Assembly (NCBI RefSeq): GCF_037042905.1
Contig: NC_087262.1
Location: forward strand, 7,829,001-7,893,000
Origin: Lytechinus pictus
Taxonomy: Eukaryota; Echinodermata; Echinoidea; Temnopleuroida; Toxopneustidae
Direction: 5' to 3'
Length of the DNA: 64,000 nt
Shown: piece by piece, positions 1 through 53,184 of the stretch
Layout: every line of letters begins with the position of its first letter
Position numbering within the stretch: position 1 is the stretch's first letter
Notes under the pieces: model-generated
The model's input: only the letters and a program-made list of their open reading frames with translations
What the model was told of the DNA's origin: nothing
The model's database searches: none
Made by a program: the position numbers and the translations under genes

Positions 1-2047
1 GGCTACGCCACTTGAGGGACGGGAGCGACCGCCCTATTATTTTTGTTTTCAAAAGTGTAACAAAGAATGAGAAAAGGGGGAGGGAAAAATAAAGAGATGG
101 AAGGAGAGCTTAGAAAAGATAGGGTGTCTCTTTTAACTCTGTTTTACAAATGTTATATGAATGAGAAAATCAGAGTCAAAATCGTCTCCTATAATGCCAA
201 AATATCCTGGAATGGCCCCTTATTCGACCAGTCCGATCCTGTGGCTTTGGAGGGGGGGGGGGGGGGAGGATTCGTCTAGTCGTTTTTGTTGCCGAATCGT
301 TCATCGTCGGATTCACTTAAAACATGCACATTGAGAAGATGTGGAAAATAAAAAAGACAAGTTTTGAATAACTTTTGATAAATTCAACCATTAACCATAA
401 CCGCCAAAAGAAAAAAAAATCCTTAATGAATAATGCAAAATAAAAATTGGAAGAAATTTGATAGCTATATAATTATGTTGACTTAATGAATTACAAAATA
501 GATATTAAAAACAGGATAAATAATTGCAATGCTATAAGAAAAAGAGCAATATATGAATAACTGCAATAATCCTTGTTTACGATTGTAACGGAAATTAAAA
601 CCTAAAGCTTGATAAGAAAATAATCCAAATTACAGGGATCAACGGAGAATTGTAATGTATACAAAACTGGCGCTATCTGCGCATCTTTTCTATTTTCACT
701 CGTTTTTATTTATTTATTTTAATGACATTTTATTTTTATTAATATCATGGATATAGCTTTTCATGAAGACATTAAATCCATTATTCCATTAAGAAATTAT
801 CCTCGTATGCATGTGCCACAAAGCGGTCATCTGTAGCACCATCGCATCTATAATTCAAAAGAGTTAACGCATAAATATTCTTATAAATTTTAGATACAAA
901 GATGAAAGTACAAGGGCGTTCTGAATAGATCATGTAGACATATTAAGCTGACAACCCCCAAATAGACATAATCGTAGAATATGGACAAGTAGTCATAATG
1001 GGTATCGTAAGCATGCGAATAATATGAAGAAGTGAAAATAGTGTAATCTTGTTAAACATTCAAGGCCCTATTCAAAACTGAATGAAGGGTCGAATGGATG
1101 ATAAGGAAAAGAAATCATAGAAAAGAAAAAAGGAGAGAACAAAAAAGGAGAGACGGATGGATGGGGGGGGGGGGGGGTCTGAAATTCACAATTAGAATGA
1201 TAGATAAGAGAGAAAAAGCCAACAGACAAATGGTACAAAAGAATAAGGTATGGTAATTACAGGTGTGGTCATGCTTAAAAAAAGAGAAAATTATAAGCAT
1301 CAAAGACAAAATTAAAACGTTGAAAAGACAGCGAAATCAGGTAAGAATATAAAAAGGAAATTAACGAAAGACAGGCTTTCGTTTAGATACAAAGTATAAA
1401 GCTAAGGGCAGAAAAAGGAGGATAAAATAAAGGAAAAGGAAGAAGTAAATCGGGGAGCGAACGGGCGAAGTTTTCTCCGATTACAGTGGCACCGGGATGT
1501 CCATCACGCGGCCACTGGGGACCCGTTGGGTAACCAAGTCTTTCCGGCGAGAGACTATCGCATCTCGGGGTCGAATCGCGAGCGGTGCTCATTTGCATAA
1601 TTAGAGAGCGCTCGTTGAGCGAACATTGAATTTAAATGACTTATCAATTTTGAATGAACTTGAACGAGGACGATAGTAATAGAGGCGCATATCATTTCAT
1701 TGCGACGAGCAATCTCTTTCTTCGTTTACTAGTTGCGGGCCACCTTTAGGGATGGTAAAGAGCAAAGCCGGGGAAAACTGAATGATCATGCAATATAGAA
1801 AATATAGAAAAAAATATACTACTCCAATATCTTTATAGATTGAATGGAAATTCTTTGCTTTTCTATAATTAACGATAGATTATCAGGAATGTCAATGTCT
1901 CTGAATATCAATACTAATCTAAAATCTACAGTATTATGACCAGAACAACTTCCGCCGATGAAAAAAAAGGAAGTAAAATAAAATAATATTTTTAACCCAT
2001 CCTGTCATTCCTCGTGCCTTCCTACTAACATGACAAAAACTTGTTCC

Positions 2048-2198
<151 letters not shown>

Positions 2199-3537
2199 CC
2201 TGCTACTACTAATACTACTGAAAATACGACTTCTAGGTACTACTAAAACTAATACGATCAAGATATTACTATATTATTATACACACAAAAAACAACTACT
2301 TGGACAACAACTATTAAAGCTATCATTTGCACGAGGTTTTTAATAAAATCATATTTTTTTTATAATGATGCATGGCCATTATCAGCGTTGCATGCTATCG
2401 AGAACATACAATAAACGATGCCATCATGAACTTCTCGTAACCCACAAAGTACAATGGAATGTGATTTTATTATCATGTCAATCAATAGTTCAAATGTCAT
2501 ATGAAATCTTTGAACTTTTATTCGAGTTATTGTCTCAAAAGAATTTAATTTTTCCTTCTTTCTTAATTCGTGCTTCCGTGACCAAGTTTTTGTTTTGTTT
2601 CAGCACGTTCTTGATAGAATACTACTATCAACTTTTTTTGTATTTATAGCCACATCCTCTCTCTATTTTCTCTCTTGTTCTCAATCTTCATCTATCATTT
2701 TCTGTATGTATGTTTGCATGTCTGTCTGTCTGTGTTTCTTTCTGTTTGTCTCTTTGTGCCGTTCTGTCCAGGTCGAATAACTCTTGTAGAACCATCTCCT
2801 GCTCATTATATTTAGAGACCATTTTAAAATCACAACTCTGTCATGTCTGTCGATTCCCAATAGAATTGTCAATACCGTTTTTCTGTTAATTCTTCTTTTC
2901 TCTCCTTCTTTCTCTATTTCCCTCTCTCTCCTCCCTTTCTTAACTCGCATCTATCTTTCCATTTATATCTCTGCATCTCTATTAAACCCTATCTACCCTT
3001 TATATTCTTCATATCTGCCTATGATTTTCATTCTGTTTCTTTAGCTTACAAATCTACCCTGTATATTCATCATCGCTGTCTTTGTTTTTCATTATGTATC
3101 CTCAGCTTACAAAAATCAGCCATCTTCCTATATTTCTGCCTACTCCCCCTTACCGTGGACCTATGGCCTTACCCATTCATTTCTCTGGTTGTTAGCTCGG
3201 CTGGTTGCCTGGTTAGGTGTCTATGGCAGTCGTGTTATTTTTGACGTTGATGATGATTTGGACTGTCTCACTGGATTTTTAATTCCATGTTCATTGAGCC
3301 CTGACGCCACGCATGGTTTGAGACAGGTTCTTAAAGGGAGAAGAATAACTCCTTCCTCTTCATCATTTTCTTCTTTTTCATCTTCTTGGCATTTTAACCC
3401 TTTTTCATCGTATTTACCTGTTCTTCGTCTTTATGCTAATTCTATTGCTCTATTTCCTCTAATTTTTCGATGTTCATGCATTGGTTCGTTTAATTCATTT
3501 TTGTTCATGCTCCTGCACCTCCTCTTCTTTTTTTTTC

Positions 3538-3569
<32 letters not shown>

Positions 3570-4756
3570 TTTTCGTCCTCTTCTTCTTCTTCTTCCTCTT
3601 CTTCCTCTTTTTTTGTCCTCTTCTTCTTTGTCTTCTTCTTCCAGCTATCCATGTTGATTTATCCTTTCCGCACGTCGTTTTGCCCCTCTGAATCCGTATG
3701 ACGTCGTTTTTTCACCCTTATAATTTATGTCTCCATTTTTTTTCATTTTAATGATGGTCAGCATATCCTTAATAATTCGAGTGAACATACTACAAAGTTA
3801 TTAAGTAGAAAGTCAAATATACTTATTGTAATTTGATGTTAACTTTAACCAGGAAAGTATTCTTCCTTCTTTATATTATTATATAATAAATTCTAGTAAA
3901 ATATGAAAATGAAGTCCATAACCTCGATGCCTCTTCCCTGAAAACATACTTTAAAATGTCATCCAGGTCGAAACAACATGATGACGACAAACACGGGTTA
4001 ACCATTGCCGAACATTGTCCGAAAGTGTCCCGATGCGTCCGTAATTACGACGCCGGGATGATCAGATAATTCGGATATCTCTCATCAATTTCTAATCAAA
4101 GTCTGATCTTCAAACCAGATGTCAAACACTATCCGAGGAAAATGAGCGGAGGATATTGGAGATTTAATCCTTGACTGGGCAAGGCTTTCCCTGCTTACCG
4201 TACCTGCCATGCCATTTAATCCCAAAATATTGACTTGGTCTTCATTTTCACCAAAGTGTATAGCACCTATTTCTTTATATAGGGTAAAATATACATAATA
4301 TATCAACTCGCCCACCCACCAAAATGGTTTCTATACGTCGAAAGAGCAAGAATTTGTGATTAGTTCACGTACTGAAAAAAAAAGTTAAGAACATTGTGAT
4401 ATTTACACCGTTCATTTCATTTAGACTGAGACAAATAATGATATGTCTACATCTTATATAGATTAGGCCAACTGAACCAGTTATTTTTATCAATCATGAT
4501 GAAAACTCTTATACCTATTTGCTATTCATACGAAACAGAACTAGATATGACTGTGATTTTGACCGATCGAGAAATATAAGAAATTATGTAATCATCTATA
4601 TTCGAAGTAGACATTGAATAGTAGGCCTAAGTCAACATCTTAGTTAGATTAGTAAACTTCTTTGGTATAGTGCATTCTTACAATTTAGGATAATGATAAT
4701 AATATGCAACATTTAGCGCTTAATACAAATGTTTATATTCGCTGTATACTATGCGT

Positions 4757-4832
4757 GGGGGCGTCGAGGTATAGTGGTTGGGACTTTGTCTTTCAATCAG
4801 AGGGTCGTTGGTTCGAGCCCCAGCCATGGCGT
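4757..4832 (+). mobile_element. tRNA-derived SINE head (fragment)
   Basis: A tRNA-like segment with an A-box-like TATAGTGGTTGGGAC near 4770 and a canonical RNA polymerase III B box, GGTTCGAGCCC, near 4810-4820. The spacing is right for a tRNA-derived promoter. No good seven-base acceptor stem can be folded, so this is better read as the head of a tRNA-derived SINE than as a working tRNA gene. No clear body or tail follows, so the copy is probably truncated. Confidence 0.6.
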
Positions 4833-6809
4833 GTAGAAAAGACCATTATTACACGAGATTCGATCTAAATTGTAACTATAGTAGATCATTACGTGTTTCC
4901 TGTACGTTTTATCGTAATGTGGAAAAGTAGAAAGGTAATGATTACTTTCGGAAATTGATTTGCTTTGCTCGTCAACATCTCGGCAAGAAGGACGTGGAAA
5001 AAACAATTTCCATTTTGTACTGCAGTCATTAAGAAGACTAATTTGAACTGTGATATCAAACATAATCACGATAATCGCAATCATGAATGGGGACTGAAAA
5101 TACCAATATATCGTGATAATATCGTATATTACAGGAAATGTAAATAGCGGTATTTACCGGTTACCTAATATCACATCATCCTCTCACCCCTTTACCCTTC
5201 TCTTTCTTCTCTTCCTTTCCCCAATTTCCATGTAATCTCTTTTTCTCTGACACGTCCATAATTACAAAGGCTTCAACACTACAGTTATGATCTTAATATC
5301 TTGAGGGGGCCGGATATGGAGGATGAAGCAAAAGTTCTTTGAAAATGCAAGCGAGAGAAGCCATAGAAACCCGGACACTACAGAAGCCAAAACCAAGGAG
5401 CTTCATACACAATTCCCATATGATAACCCTCATATGTTTAAGATTCTTTTTCTTTTCTGTCATGACCTCCTTCCATATTTACTCTTTTATAATCAGTTCC
5501 ATTTATCAAAAAATAACACTGGTAGATTTTTTTTCCTTTTCTGAGTACAAATTTTCGTTAATCCGCAGTTGAAATTTTAAAGGTTTGTGTAATATTTTTG
5601 ATCATATTGAAAATTAAAATTCATAAAACGCTAAATTCTCTTTAAATCCATATCTCATTATTTCATATCATGTCCAATTTCTTCTTTTGCTGTTTTATCT
5701 CCATTCATCCATACACAAAATTCCCTTTAAGAAAGCAGTTTTTCTTCAATGACTTGACATAGCTTGTCTTTAATTTGTCGTCTACTTCTTCAGTTTCGCT
5801 GTATATCCTCCTTAATTTCCCTCTAATGCACTTTGTTTTGCTCACTTTGATCATCTATCTATCTATCCACCTATCTATCCATCTACCTATCCCATTATCG
5901 ATATTCCCTATTCATCTGTATATCTTCCGTCTATCTCTTTAAGCCTATCTGTCTAACTACCTTCTCGTTCTCTCTTCTCTATTCGGAGGAGCTCATCAGT
6001 CTTTGAGATCCTCCGAAATGACAGTTCTGCATGGCTGATATCGCTTTAATATTTGATGACTATGGGATGGAGAAATGCGGCAAGCTGGCCTGTCCCGTCG
6101 TGCCGTTATTAGCTCGTTCCCGCCAATGTTCAATTTCATTCCTCTCTCTATATCCCCTCGTACCCATTGGCACCCTTGCGTATAGCCATTCATTTTAGTC
6201 AGCGAGGGAGGGGTGTATTTTTTCATTTTTTTCGCAACCCGGCCAAAGTTAACCATTCAGCTTTTGCTTGGCGAACGTGATATATTTCTCTTTGAATATT
6301 TGCATTTTAGCTAGAAATACTTCCGATGGCATTATGTGGAGCGATTTATATAAAATATAACGGCAATGTTTTTTTTGTTTACAAACTGGATGGTATACGG
6401 TCAGCTATATATATAGCACTCCTAGTCTGAGAAAGTCATATGCTCTTAGTATCGTATCGCAATGATATAATTTAATTGCTCTTAGGCGAAGTCAACGTAA
6501 TGTAACGAAAGGAACAATATGTTGAAAAGTTATTTGACAATCGCGTACGCCATTAGCAATGATTAACATGACACAACCTTTGCTCAAACATTGTAGAACC
6601 AATTTTCTTAATCTACATGGTTTCATCCTGTTCATTAAGACAATGACTTACAATACCTAACTGCCTAAAGGCACAGGCACATTCCCCTACACTCTTAAAC
6701 AAATTTATTACCTTTTTTTTCTCTCTCTCTCTTTCTTATTCGATGCAATACCTGCCCTGACCATTCTGATTGGTTTGGCTTCTGGAGAAAAAAAATTGTA
6801 CGTTTTTTG

Positions 6810-7075
6810 GTGTTAAAAATGCATCATGGTGTTTAATTTTTAACACAAGATAGTGTTAAACTAAGAATCATAATGAATTACATCAATATGTGTCGAACTT
6901 ACCCCATTAATTTAACACAATTCTTGGTGTGGTCCTTTGTAAACACTGGAAGTGAAGTTTTAACACCACTTTGTTTTAAAACACCGCGGGCCTTAACACC
7001 TGAACACGGGAAGTATAGTTTAAACACCGCTGTTTGTAGGCCTATACACGCATTGTCTCAAAACACCAAGGAGTT
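6810..7075. repeat. GTGTTA/TAACAC-rich dispersed repeat, copy 1
   Basis: The segment is built from closely spaced GGTGTT(A) and (T)AACACC words in both orientations, including TGGTGTTAAAAATG and TTTTTAACACAAG. Related segments occur near 18540-18795 and 29480-29670, and those two resemble each other more closely. The style fits an old non-autonomous DNA transposon family. Element ends were not established. Confidence 0.5.
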
Positions 7076-10000
7076 TGACCTGACTATATTTTGGAACTTT
7101 TTTTGGGGGGGGGGGGGGAGGGGGGGGTATAAACATCACACCTTCGAAAAATAACAACATCAGAACCCCCCTCCTCCGCCCCAACAGCCAAACGTTAAGG
7201 AGTGCCCCCCCCCTTCACCATTGACAGGTTGGCGCCGCTGCTGTTTCAGATTAAGATGAAAAATATTTTAGTATGCATTTTATAATCAACATACTCGAAT
7301 AGTATACAGTACATATCGCACTTAGCATGCTTAGTACCTCTACTCAGCTTTGCCATTCACAATTTCTCCATAATCTCATGCATTTTTATCAATTCCGACA
7401 TGTCCGAGGAAAGAAAAAAGGAACTATGGCCATATATGGCTTGGAATTAATTAATTTTTGATATCTGGAATTACACTGAATAACTATATACGTTATACAT
7501 TGTATAGATTAATCAGTATGTGGGAAACCAGAAAAAAGGGTTAAAATTATATATGAAAAGGTACGTTTGTTGACTATTTGATTTCAGGAGTTAAGTAAAT
7601 CGATTTCATGTTATATTTCGTATGCGAACGTCAGTTTCGTCAATTTCAATACTACCCACAACTGTACAAGTGAAGATTATGCATACTAATCTAGGCCAAG
7701 TTATTATTAATATTACATTGTTATCATTATTGAATGATTTATCTAAGTACGGCACCCATTATAATTATGTGACTCGCAATGTTTTACATTTGCATGCAGC
7801 TGTTGTTGTCTACCTGCAAATGAAGAAGAAAAATACCAAACAAATATTTACGAGACAATACACAGGTTTATTCAAAATTCAACTCTAAAAATTAATAATG
7901 TTGTAAAGATAAAAGGAATACCAGTATGAATGAATGAACAGTCATGGTGTTAGATATTAAAGGCAGACAGCGGTCATTTATTCCCATCTTGTATTTTGTT
8001 AAAGTAAGAAAATAACAAAAACCCAAGGAAGTTGGTGGTTATGGAAAATGGGTTTACTCATGACCACTCGGAGAGCAATAAATTATTCTTCTCTCAACAT
8101 CGCTGTCATCCAAGGCGTTTGCTCAAACATTTGTTCGCCCTTTTTCAATCCTAATCCTGACATACTGTCTTGCACGGCTCATCATTTCGTACCCGATTAT
8201 CCAAATATGCTAATGATAGATTTATACCTCCCCGACCTTTAAGCAAATTTTAAAGACAAAAAGGGGATAGGGATAAAGGAGAAAGGAGGAACATAATTAC
8301 GGGTTTCGATGTCACAGAAAGCACCGTGCGGCGCATGCATGGCAGCCCAAGCCGAACACCGCGGCGGGGAAGCTTCGGCCTGTCATATCGAAAAGACCGG
8401 AGATTTTTTGTTTTACTATCCTATATCTCTCTTTCTTCCCTATCCACTCCCTCTCCCTCATTTCGATGGCGGCTTACAGGGGCAGCTGATGAGATCTGGT
8501 AATTAAAACAAAAGCAATATTGCTCGCCTGAGCCCAAGTTCTTATCAGTTTAATATCATTCATCTTTTCAGGGTAATCACACTTGCACTCTTCCCAGTTT
8601 TGCCCTATTTTTTTCGTTTTCTTTTCAAAACACAATAACATCGTCATCATCATCGTCACCACCAACGGCGGGAAGAAGTCCAACTGAAAATAAATTACTT
8701 GGCTTTAATAGCTTGCTATCGGTTGATGTGACCAATTTTTAAAAGAAATGTTAAGCAATGACATGCATAAGGGGTTTCATATACGGTTACTGTAAAGGAC
8801 AGTGGGAAAATATCCCACACCACCTTCCGAGTTTTACATCCAATACTTGCATGAATTAGTTAAAAAAAATATCAGATTGTGTTTTTATTTTGATAAAGTC
8901 TCAATAATATTTCAGTATTTAAAACCTAAGTGAGACGAGAAAATGGTCCGCATTGACATCACGTCGGAAGAAAGGGGGGGGGGGGGGTGGGTTGAGGCTA
9001 ATTTTCATGACTTTAACATGTTTTTATTTTGTGAATTCTCACGAGATTCCATCAAAAAAAAAAGGAAGAAATACTCCTGTAATTAGATTGATCGCTTCTC
9101 TCGCGCGCTTATGTATTTTTAATTTTTTATAAACATTCACGAGTATGCTATCTTCCTATTAAAAAAATCCTGTGAACGACCATGTCAACTGCTTTTTTTT
9201 CGTTAGAGTATTAAGGCAGGTCTAACGTAATATATTCTGAAAAATGAACAGAAGCCTTATTCATAAGGAGTTATGTAGAATCATAGATTTTATTATGCGG
9301 TCGCGGTTATATTTAGTTCGAAATGACTTTGTTAATTCGTGCATTACCGGAAAGAAAATGGAGTCAAAGTTTAAACGAAAATCTATGTTCTACACTTCAA
9401 AACTATTTTTTTTTAGATTAGAACAACTTTTTTTTGTTTATCAATCCGTGACAAATGTTAACGAAAATCGAGTTTTACCGCTCTAGATATATTCATCAGG
9501 TGCAGAGATGTAATCCTCGACGTGATATCGTACTAAATAAACGTCAAGGTTCGAAATTAAGGAGGAGGTTGTTAAAAGTCAATTTCATTTTCACGTCCAT
9601 TTATTTGATTCCCACATAACACGGCAGGAATGTTGTTTACCAAGTTTCTGCCGAATCATAAAAATTGTCGGAACGATCTGATACGGACCCCTTCCACCGC
9701 GTATATTGTTTCGAAACGGAAGTTTTGGGCGTCTCATTGTTAACGTAACAATTCTTATAAAGTGGGAGAAAGAGTCAGAAGTCGTCATAATATCAGTGAT
9801 AAAAGACTGAATGATTTTTGGACTGGCCACCGACTGCGGTCTGAAAAGCATTATTTCGCATAACCACCAAAATCAGCCCAGTCTTATTGAAAATGCGGTA
9901 TAATTTGTCGTGTATAGGAAGCTACAAGAGGACTGGTGGGAGATGTTTTTGAAAAGATAATCGTGTAGAGTGTGATATGTGTGTTTTCGACGTTGGGAAG

Positions 10001-10187
10001 AAGTTAATAGAGGGGTTGAATTGGCTAAAGAGGATGACAAAAGAAGCCCAGTGGGGGAAAAAGTATCAATGAATGCTTGGCCGTATGGCGTGAGGACAGT
10101 GTGCGACCGTCGATTTGATTCTGTGCGAACGAGTGGCACTGAAGCGAGAGACACTCCCACACGTGCAAACTTATTCATGTAATAGAG

Positions 10188-10310
10188 CCTCTGATTGGCT
10201 TATCACACGTTTCGTAGCCACTCGCCTGTGGCGATGCGTACTGTCCATTGACCAATCAGGCATGGTTGTAGTCAGGTCGATTAAGCGAAACTAAGAGCCT
10301 CATTCTACAG
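10188..10310 (+). promoter_or_regulatory. Candidate Pax2/5/8 promoter with paired CCAAT boxes
   Basis: CTGATTGGCT near 10190 and GACCAATCAGG near 10250 are opposite-strand NF-Y-type CCAAT boxes about 60 bp apart. An initiator-like CCTCATTCT lies about 45 bp after the second, near 10300. No TATA box is evident. The flanking kilobase is richer in G+C and CpG than the rest of the window, as is usual for TATA-less developmental promoters. If this is the start site, the leader before the predicted ATG is about 0.9 kb. No transcript evidence is available here. Confidence 0.4.
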
Positions 10311-11188
10311 TCGCTTTGTGTGGGAATGTCCGTGACTCGTGCCTGTGTGTGAGTGATACACGAAACGGGGTACACACGAGAGGGCTCCTACAGAGGCTAC
10401 GCACGGCTAACTTCATAAGTTGCGAGACACTTTATTGTATTGTAATAATTTCCCGTCCGATGGATCTAAGAAAAACGCGTGTCAAGAAACATCGACTTGT
10501 CATTCAAAGCATCTTCCCCCATTCAAGACGTTCCAATTTCTTCTCCTTTCTCGTGATTGAGACACATTTCCCCAAGTCTTGGCTAAACTTTAAGCACATC
10601 AACGAGGTTTCTTTTCCGTTATCAACTTCATACAATATTCATCGTGGATACGGTCTCGTCGAAATTCTCTGAGCAATTTTCCTTTCCAATCTGCAAGGAC
10701 CCGTTTCGAGAACCTGATTACATTGTCATTCAATCGATTTTTACCTGGTCCAGCGAGTACTTGACTTGTTTGATGTCCTGCACTTCATGACAGAACTTTT
10801 TGATATTTTGGTATGCGCACGCCGCCACCGATTGACACAGATCTACAGATACGGTAGTGCGTCCAAGACTATACAATTGTATGGGCGACCGATCACTAGA
10901 CCCATTTTGCCCATTGAGGTAGCCGGTGAATTGTCGCTTCGGCTAATCGCTCCGCACTGCTAAGTTCCCTCGGTTGCTCAAGCACAGAGCGGAAAATAAG
11001 CGAAAAACAGAGGGCACATCGTCTGCTCCTACAACATCCTCCAGCCGTGAACTCGCCGGCCCCGTTCCATCTTACGGGGGGCACTTAGCCGACAAGGACC
11101 CCGAACCAGCAGACCTTGTCCTTTCATCTGAGTAATTTCGACCGTGTTTCTTTTAGCCTATATGTTTGGAGAGAATAATTTAGCGACC

Positions 11189-49475
<38,287 letters not shown>

Positions 49476-50184
49476 GACCACCACCGCATCCATCACCGTG
49501 GATAAAACTGACTCTTAACTCCCACACCACCGAGTCTGCTAATTGCTGGTTTCCATTAATTCGACTGGAAACGAGCATTTTTGCTGTATTCAACTATTAT
49601 CATGCCTTTTGAACAACTTGTATTGATCAAACTTTATATACCAGGATCGAAATGGAGAATGATCAAATTGAATGCAACTGACTATTTCCCGCCAGAAAGG
49701 CTTAGTATTCCACCTGATTGAGACGATCCGGGTTTAGTGATCCTTCTTGATCGGGGGAATCAGATAAACATTGTATTAGATAATCTTCTTCAATATCATT
49801 ATCCACCTATTCTGTTCTTTACTTGTACAAACGTATATCAGACAGTTCTTATTGTATATACATTTATTTTCTACGAAAAAATGGGCCTTTCTCTGAAATG
49901 TGTAGAGAAATATTCAGTGTTTTCCTTTATAATTATTGTATATAGATATACCATGCTTTTTGTAGTGTATATTATTATTTTTGGTGACTGTGCGTCTTGT
50001 ATTTATACCGTTTACAACGGTTATATAAATCGTGCGTTATTTCCTTATCCATGTTATCATAGAAAAAGGGCAATGCAATGCTTTATTCTCGTAGAATAAA
50101 GGCTTACGGTTAGAATTTTGCTCTTTTCCCATTTGTAGTATTTTGGGATTTTCTATTCTCGACTAGAACACACGCACAAATAAA
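49476..50184 (+). other. Pax2/5/8 3' untranslated region (predicted)
   Basis: AT-rich sequence after the stop, without splice signals of note. It ends at the polyadenylation signals described separately. TTGTATATA- and TATTTTT-like AU-rich patches near 49850-49980 could affect RNA stability. The true end may lie further downstream. Confidence 0.5.
50095..50184 (+). promoter_or_regulatory. Polyadenylation signals for Pax2/5/8
   Basis: AATAAA at 50095-50100 is followed by a GT/T-rich stretch (TTTGCTCTTTTCCC, TTTGTAGT). A second AATAAA lies at 50179-50184. They are 620-700 bases past the stop and on the coding strand. Which one is used cannot be told from sequence. Confidence 0.5.
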
Positions 50185-53184
50185 TGCACAATACGACCTT
50201 TTGCTGCATTTTTATTCATACTATTTATTCACTTGGCTATCTAGGTTTTGATCAAACCTCATGACATTTCTGAAATTATGTGATTTTGAACAGACGTTGT
50301 AAAAATTCGTTCTGCTTTTGTATTCTGCTCTCGCTTGTGAGGCTTTTCAGAGAAGAATACGGAGAGAAAAAAGAGAAACATTGAAATATGATTCCCAGGT
50401 GTTGTTGGTGCAATAGGATTATTGTAATCGTCTCTTTCTGTTTTCAATATATTTTATTTTTATTAACATTGGAAGGCAGTTTGTGGAGATAGAGGGTTTA
50501 CGGTATTCGATCTAATACTAGCTAACTTAAAACTATACCTCTTTATGGCACGGACTACAATTTTATGTTTACGCACGTGGATTTTTCGTTGATTTAAATT
50601 TCTTTAGATTACGTGACAAATATTAACATATTTTCACGATTCTGTGCGAGACTACGCAATTAAGAAGATATTGTATGAAAACAATTTTATGATTTAGAAG
50701 GGGAAAATCCCTATATTTCAGGATGCACTGATATATGTATCTGTATATTTGCACTTAATATAATTCCATTGTTTAACCATTTTTCTTGAATTTTTATTTC
50801 AGGATATCATGACCTCAGGATATTTGATATTTTTCTGTTGGTTTCCAGAAGAGAGCGATAATGATCATAATTAATATACAGGGGGGGGGGGGCATCCCGT
50901 TTAATTGTTCATTTTGTCACGGTGCACTCATCACAAGCACTGCTTATAGGAGTTGCTACCTCCATTGTTGTTAAATTTTTGAGTTGTATCAATGCTTTAT
51001 CAATATCTTTGGAAATAAATGTTAAATTGAATTGAATTTTCAATTTAAACGATACCTGAAGGAGGAAAAAAGATGTAGTAAACCAGAAAGATACAAGAAA
51101 TGGTATGGGGAAAATGCTTAATATTCTGCTGATTTTTATCCTTAATATAGTTCAGACTCATCTTTGTGTTACCAAATAAACAAAACACAGGCGATGCTCT
51201 TTTTCCTATGAGTAGAGAAATATGTAAATACCTCGATCAGGCGCGACTTAATTTTTTTTCACATTCTAATAATTTGAATTCTGGGTCACAGAATGTTTTT
51301 TTCACTCAGCTTCAAATGTTGATTGTTGGATAAATCTTGGCCATACGACTCAACAACTGTACTGTATTCAAATTCAACTCCTTGAACAAAATGTGACATA
51401 TCGTGACCTCCTATTTCTCTCGGCATCTAATTTTTCAAGCCAATTCTTGTTATTTGCGATTATCCCAACATAATCTGAAATATATAATTTCGTTCTTGAT
51501 ATTGAAAACGTCACCCTTTAATTCGCAATGATATATATTTATTACCAATCTCGTTGGATAGGCTTCGAGTATTTTCAATTTGGTTAAATACTTTCTGATA
51601 CCTCAGTCATATGTACGTAGTTTCCTTTTAGATTTTTAAATTTGACACTAATCTGAGGGGGGGGGGGAAGAGACGCGGTCTTTTCTGATGTTTACTAACT
51701 CCATGACTTTAACAACATGCCGTATGGTGGAAAGGGTTTTTCGAATTACACATTATTGTTGTTGTTAATTTTTGTATTTAAACTTCGTTAGCCTTATGTA
51801 GTTTTCTACAACTTTTTCATTCCAACTTCTTACCTAATTTACTTCTCTATTTTTTTCCTCAAAATCACGATCCTTAATCTTCGTGTGGCCTTTGATTCTA
51901 TCGTCACGAATAATTATGTGATGGAATTTTCTCAAGATATATTTTTAACATGTAAATATCAACCATATGTCATTAAATATAAACAGTGGATTGTGACCAA
52001 TTGCGTTTGATAAAGATATGAGGCGAATGGGTAATTGATTTAAAACAAAACAGAATAGTGATTGTGACGTGTTTTTTTCGAAACCAAAAACATGATCGTT
52101 TACAATAACTTAAAGTGAAGAAGCAATCATTCTGAAAATGTAAAAGTGATTCTACCTTTGAAATTTGTAGTATTGCTTTTAAAATGATAACTTACACTTA
52201 TAACAATGTCAGATCTAGCTATGCTTTGCACAACAATTCTAAGCACGAATGCTTATTTTTTAACAAATAGACAAATAGACCCTGATTTTTTTTATTAGGT
52301 CTTATATCGATGATTACAGACTAGAAGCATACGCAATGTAGGTATATTTTATATTCTATTATCATTAATGTAACACATGTATTGTAAAGTTCTAAGAAAT
52401 AATTCGGTTAAAGCCTCACTATTTGCAAACAAATGTTCCTTCGATGTGCCTTGTTTAAGGCCCACGTGACCAAAATTTTTTCGCAACATGCGTGATATTT
52501 TGTTCGTTCACATTTGTATTGTTTAATTGAGTGTTAACGATATTCAAAATTCATAAGCAACATTGGAACAATGAGCCGTTATTTAGAATGGATGATGAAT
52601 GCTCAAAGGGTGCTACTTTCATAGGAATCATACCCATTCCCTTCTTACGTATTCTCCACTCCAGTCCCTTTATAGTTATTTTTTATCCATTACACTTTCT
52701 TTCGTCCCTTCACGACAAAGTTCATCTTGATGAGGTCAATTAACTCGACTTACATTGCAGTCAATTCTAGAAATTATTATTTATTATAGAAAAGAGGAGA
52801 TATTTCAAATATTGTATATTATCTTCAACAGATGACTATCATGCTATGATTTTATTGGCTTCTGTTTCATATCTTCTGTGGTTAGTTTTATACAAAAAAT
52901 GCAACGTATAGTATATACATTTGTAACGACTACAATCATTCTCTAACTTTCACTCGTGAAGCATTATGGATGTGATATTTCATGGAAATGTCTCACAACA
53001 TAATTTGTACATGGTATTCGTTTGTAATAAAAAGCGAAAAACACCTTGAATATTTGTTTGCCCATTTCCTGTTTAATTGGGGGGGGGGGGGGGCTTGATT
53101 TGCTTAATGCTATATAAGACGATTGTTCAATACCGCCCAAAAACATAATTAGAGTGTTTTTGCAACAGCTACGCGGACGCTTTA

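Noticed and set aside
10316-10672. 118-codon forward frame upstream of exon 1
   Set aside because: It begins at a non-ATG codon just after the presumed transcription start and shows no recognisable domain; treated as leader sequence.
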